Origin: Bacteroidales bacterium
GTDB taxonomy: Bacteria; Bacteroidota; Bacteroidia; Bacteroidales; P3
Reading direction: 5' to 3'
DNA length: 64,000 bases
Assembly (NCBI GenBank): GCA_017550405.1
Contig: JAFZPH010000025.1
Location: 1-64,000, forward strand
Shown in pieces: positions 62,601 through 64,000 of this stretch. The notes beneath the pieces are model-generated. The model was not told the origin of the DNA. It was given only the letters and a program-made list of their open reading frames with translations, and made no database searches. Numbering within the stretch: the stretch's first letter is position 1; the number at the start of each line of letters is the position of its first letter. The position numbers were made by a program, and so were the translations under genes.

Positions 62601-64000
62601 AGCGAGACCGCCGCCACCTGCAACTACGGCTGCAACACCTTCACCACCTTCGAACACCCCATGGTCTCCACCTACTGCTACAGCTTCGACGACACCGACC
62701 CCTACTCCTTCCCCTCCGGCTGGACACGCCCCCTCACCTTCGACAGCCGACCCCGCGTCGAGAACACCGCCCGCACCGGCAGCGGCAGCCTCTACATGCG
62801 CTCCTACAACTGCTCCGGCAACGTCTACACCTCCATGGCCGCCATGCCCTACCTCGAAGAAGCCAGCCTCGACGGCCTCACCCTCGCCTTCTACACCCGC
62901 GGCTACAACTACTACGGCAGCAGCCGCCTCTACATAGGCATGCTCACCGACCCCTCCTCCCCCGCCACCTTCGACACCATCGCCCAAATCAACTACGACT
63001 GGTCCGACAACTGGCAGCGCCACACCGTCGACCTCTCCACCTACACAGGCAACGGACGACATATCGCCTTCTGGCTCGTCACCCCCGACGGCTGCAACGA
63101 AGGCAATCTCTACCTCGACGACATCACCCTCAGCCGCTGCGGCATCACCGATGTGCACCTCTACAGCGTCACCTCCCACGACGCATATCTCACCTGGACC
63201 ACCGACGGCAGCGTCGACAGCGTCGACGTCGAATACATCGGCAGCTCTGGCACCGCCCCCACTATCGTCACCAACGCCACGGCGCCCCTCCACCTCACCG
63301 GACTCAACGCCGACGAGACCTACACCTGCCAAGTGCGCCCCTGGTGCACCGGCAGCACCGCCAGCTGCTCCAACGACATCCACACCTTCACCACCCGCAC
63401 CGACAGCATCGCCCCCGGCTACTGCGACAACCTCCAATCTGCAACCCCCTGGCAAACCCCGCCATACTGGACAACCCTGCAGTCCTACGACAACCACCCC
63501 CTCACCACCGAAACCGACGGCGACCTCCATCTCGAATTCTACACCTGCTCCGGCGAAGGCAACGGCAACCTCATCGTCATGCCCGCCGCCGAAAACCCGG
63601 TAGCTGGAGGTGTAGTCTCTTTCTCCCTGCGCTGCACCAACAGCAGCGTACGCAACCGCGCCCGCTTCACCATCGGTGTCATCACCACCCCCTACGACAG
63701 CAGCACCTTCATTCCCATTCGCACTATATACCCCACCTATCAGTGGCAACAATACAGCGTCGACCTCAGTGCCTACACCGGCACAGCCCGCCACATCGCC
63801 TTCCGCTACATCTCTACCGACGGATGCTTCTACACCCTCCTCGACGACCTTGGCTTCAGCCTCTGTCGTCCCGGCGACCTACGGGCCACCAACATCACCG
63901 ACCAAAGCTGCCGCCTCACCTGGCACCGCTACGGCACCACTACCTCCTCCACCCGCTATACCGTCGAATACGGTCCCACAGGCTTCACCCGTGGCGCTGG
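59658..64000 (+). CDS. Giant modular surface protein (CUB, fibronectin III, jelly-roll), 5' part
   Basis: Open from ATG 59658 to the window end without a stop: more than 1447 residues, C-terminus unseen. Signal peptide 1-24 (ending SYAQ). A CUB-like domain (about 30-140: YDDGGPNGNYSNNFDG, CDHLYVYDGNG) is followed by a fibronectin module, then five jelly-roll (MAM/choice-of-anchor J) segments starting near residues 238, 494, 752, 1004 and 1254, a period of 250-258. Each is followed by a fibronectin-like linker with the phrase VEYGPTGFTRGTG or a variant. The same phrase occurs in the 1688-residue protein at 17440, so the two are paralogous in style. A T9SS tail is expected beyond the window. 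Adhesion or ligand binding is the best inference; no enzymatic site was seen. Confidence 0.87.
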   Translation, partial: MAHPKYKFLIFALMALATANSYAQYSVNISNGQTLQVDGCLHPSGTIYDDGGPNGNYSNNFDGYVVITVPYGVTVNLSGSYALEGCCDHLYVYDGNGATGNTLVNGVYGSGTVNVSSTTGYITIRFTSDGSVNPSGFALSYTCSGVGQNCINAPNGVTLSNITTSTAQVDWNATNTSGPFMVNLNGNISTVNTNTLSLTGLNANTHYDLAISSVADNWAPCCTAHESFRTACGTMNPPMEESFDDYGIGYNILPTCWTKLLNYDDTLNEPQIVGNPYSSSPGALRMYCGSNNDGNHYSMAIAPRMNVADIATMSVRFSLRAAYSGTYIIVGVCDSTLRSNNNFTPVDTLTVDNINTWEEKLVPLASYTGSGKYIAFRMQRSLQSGDGRFIFIDDVALIPCGTWNERLYNRTSNSMWLSFDTIGSPVVNIEYGVAGFVSGTGTTLSGVTSPLRLTGLTPSTQYDVHIQALCSGAPVEPRTVQWNTLDAPDNNITQCQDFETANTLPPSWLRTDIYDGTPTTSTSYHHSGGRSLRMRPYYTNTMPLVALPLIDTVSIRHLNVSFYLYSDGYTSGQIEVGVIEYPENAATFTPVDTVYCTASRTWQYKQVSLSRYSGTGSYIALRASDPNTHYNSMYIDDLNVGSCLVGSVHYTNVGSHSVEIRWDTVGTHFHGDSIIVEYGGNGFEEGTGTRLSAPAHGTGRQLAGHRQRLVVTGLAADSTYQFIVYGACDTVVQHCDAVRLTARTLQQDILLPYCLDFEGMADGSYPSGWYRPSIYDNFPRIYDNGALQHSGSRALCLRSYRDLENHSTVVLPLLETDSLNGLVVDLYAYGDAPDGHTLQIGIIEDPNDESTFTTLATASVGYHRWERHVVAINGYIGTGRHIAIRNLNNYYYSSDIVWIDDLVVSSADATGRTVSSVTSHGATFTWQPQGRSYNGAIVEWGPTGFTRGTGTSVTVDANTYSLTVDTLQTNTTYDCYITALSSETAATCNYGCNTFTTFEHPMVSTYCYSFDDTDPYSFPSGWTRPLTFDSRPRVENTARTGSGSLYMRSYNCSGNVYTSMAAMPYLEEASLDGLTLAFYTRGYNYYGSSRLYIGMLTDPSSPATFDTIAQINYDWSDNWQRHTVDLSTYTGNGRHIAFWLVTPDGCNEGNLYLDDITLSRCGITDVHLYSVTSHDAYLTWTTDGSVDSVDVEYIGSSGTAPTIVTNATAPLHLTGLNADETYTCQVRPWCTGSTASCSNDIHTFTTRTDSIAPGYCDNLQSATPWQTPPYWTTLQSYDNHPLTTETDGDLHLEFYTCSGEGNGNLIVMPAAENPVAGGVVSFSLRCTNSSVRNRARFTIGVITTPYDSSTFIPIRTIYPTYQWQQYSVDLSAYTGTARHIAFRYISTDGCFYTLLDDLGFSLCRPGDLRATNITDQSCRLTWHRYGTTTSSTRYTVEYGPTGFTRGA

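Noticed and set aside
62334..63794. Long open frame (486 residues, Gly/Val-rich) on the minus strand inside the giant surface-protein gene
   Set aside because: Composition is what antisense of a GC3-rich, Thr/Ser/Asp-rich coding region yields; no domain or start signal; the plus strand is clearly coding.

Overview
The window looks like a chromosomal segment from a member of the Bacteroidales (Bacteroidota), probably uncultured or host-associated. Four things point there. Secreted proteins end in type IX secretion (T9SS) type A sorting domains. Promoters carry the Bacteroidota -7 element TAnnTTTG instead of a sigma70 -10 box. Many genes belong to Bacteroidota-specific families (DUF4293, the BT_3928 DoxX-like family, DUF1599, the cysteine-poor DksA relative, a fused ThrE). 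Gene orders such as tsaE-rsfS-ftsH-cdsA-psd and folP-cdaA are familiar from the phylum. The species cannot be named from the sequence alone. No rRNA, tRNA, CRISPR array, transposase or replication origin was seen.

Layout. 1-13 kb: a PLP-dependent arginine decarboxylase, a gingipain-type C25 protease with a T9SS tail, then a minus-strand run for RNA modification, phospholipid synthesis and membrane quality control (pseudouridine synthase, psd, cdsA, ftsH, rsfS, tsaE), followed by DUF4293, BT_3928-like and DUF1599 proteins. 13.3-15.3 kb: folP and the c-di-AMP cyclase cdaA. 15.4-17.3 kb: an AT-rich two-gene island encoding an ABC-type ATPase and a DUF4435/TOPRIM protein with overlapping reading frames, a probable PARIS-like anti-phage system. 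17.4-22.5 kb: a 1688-residue fibronectin-III T9SS protein. 22.7-26.6 kb: a DUF2975/HTH pair and an M16 peptidase. 26.6-27.3 kb: a gene-free block of dispersed repeats. 27.2-32.6 kb: a lipoprotein and a compact ribF-LRR-nitrilase-mutS2 operon. 33-39.8 kb: rpsP, rimM, a DksA-like gene, a fused double ABC ATPase, ornithine aminotransferase and an acyltransferase. 39.8-45.2 kb: a GH3 glycosidase, a membrane protein, an outer-membrane barrel, a PHP phosphatase and a DUF2147 protein. 45.2-50.9 kb: a complete RND efflux operon. 51-59.2 kb: two lipoprotein/secreted proteins, serine dehydratase, thiamine pyrophosphokinase, a TSCPD protein, radA, ThrE and a U32 peptidase. 59.66 kb to the end: the 5' part of a giant modular CUB/fibronectin/jelly-roll surface protein that runs off the window.

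The most unusual features are the probable PARIS-like island and the non-coding DNA. At least three families of dispersed intergenic repeats recur across the window: an oligomer-based 'aattcgtaa / aacacattc / ctcaattct' family at about ten gene boundaries; a 'ttgatatgttggatg' family that expands into a perfect 16-bp minisatellite upstream of radA; and a 'cctaatgaccgatttgggat' family that includes an inverted 80-90 bp copy pair 26.6 kb apart. Also notable are a relict T9SS sorting domain next to rpsP, a recent fibronectin-domain duplication, and a signal peptide written almost entirely in rare CTA/GTA codons with five CTAG tetramers.
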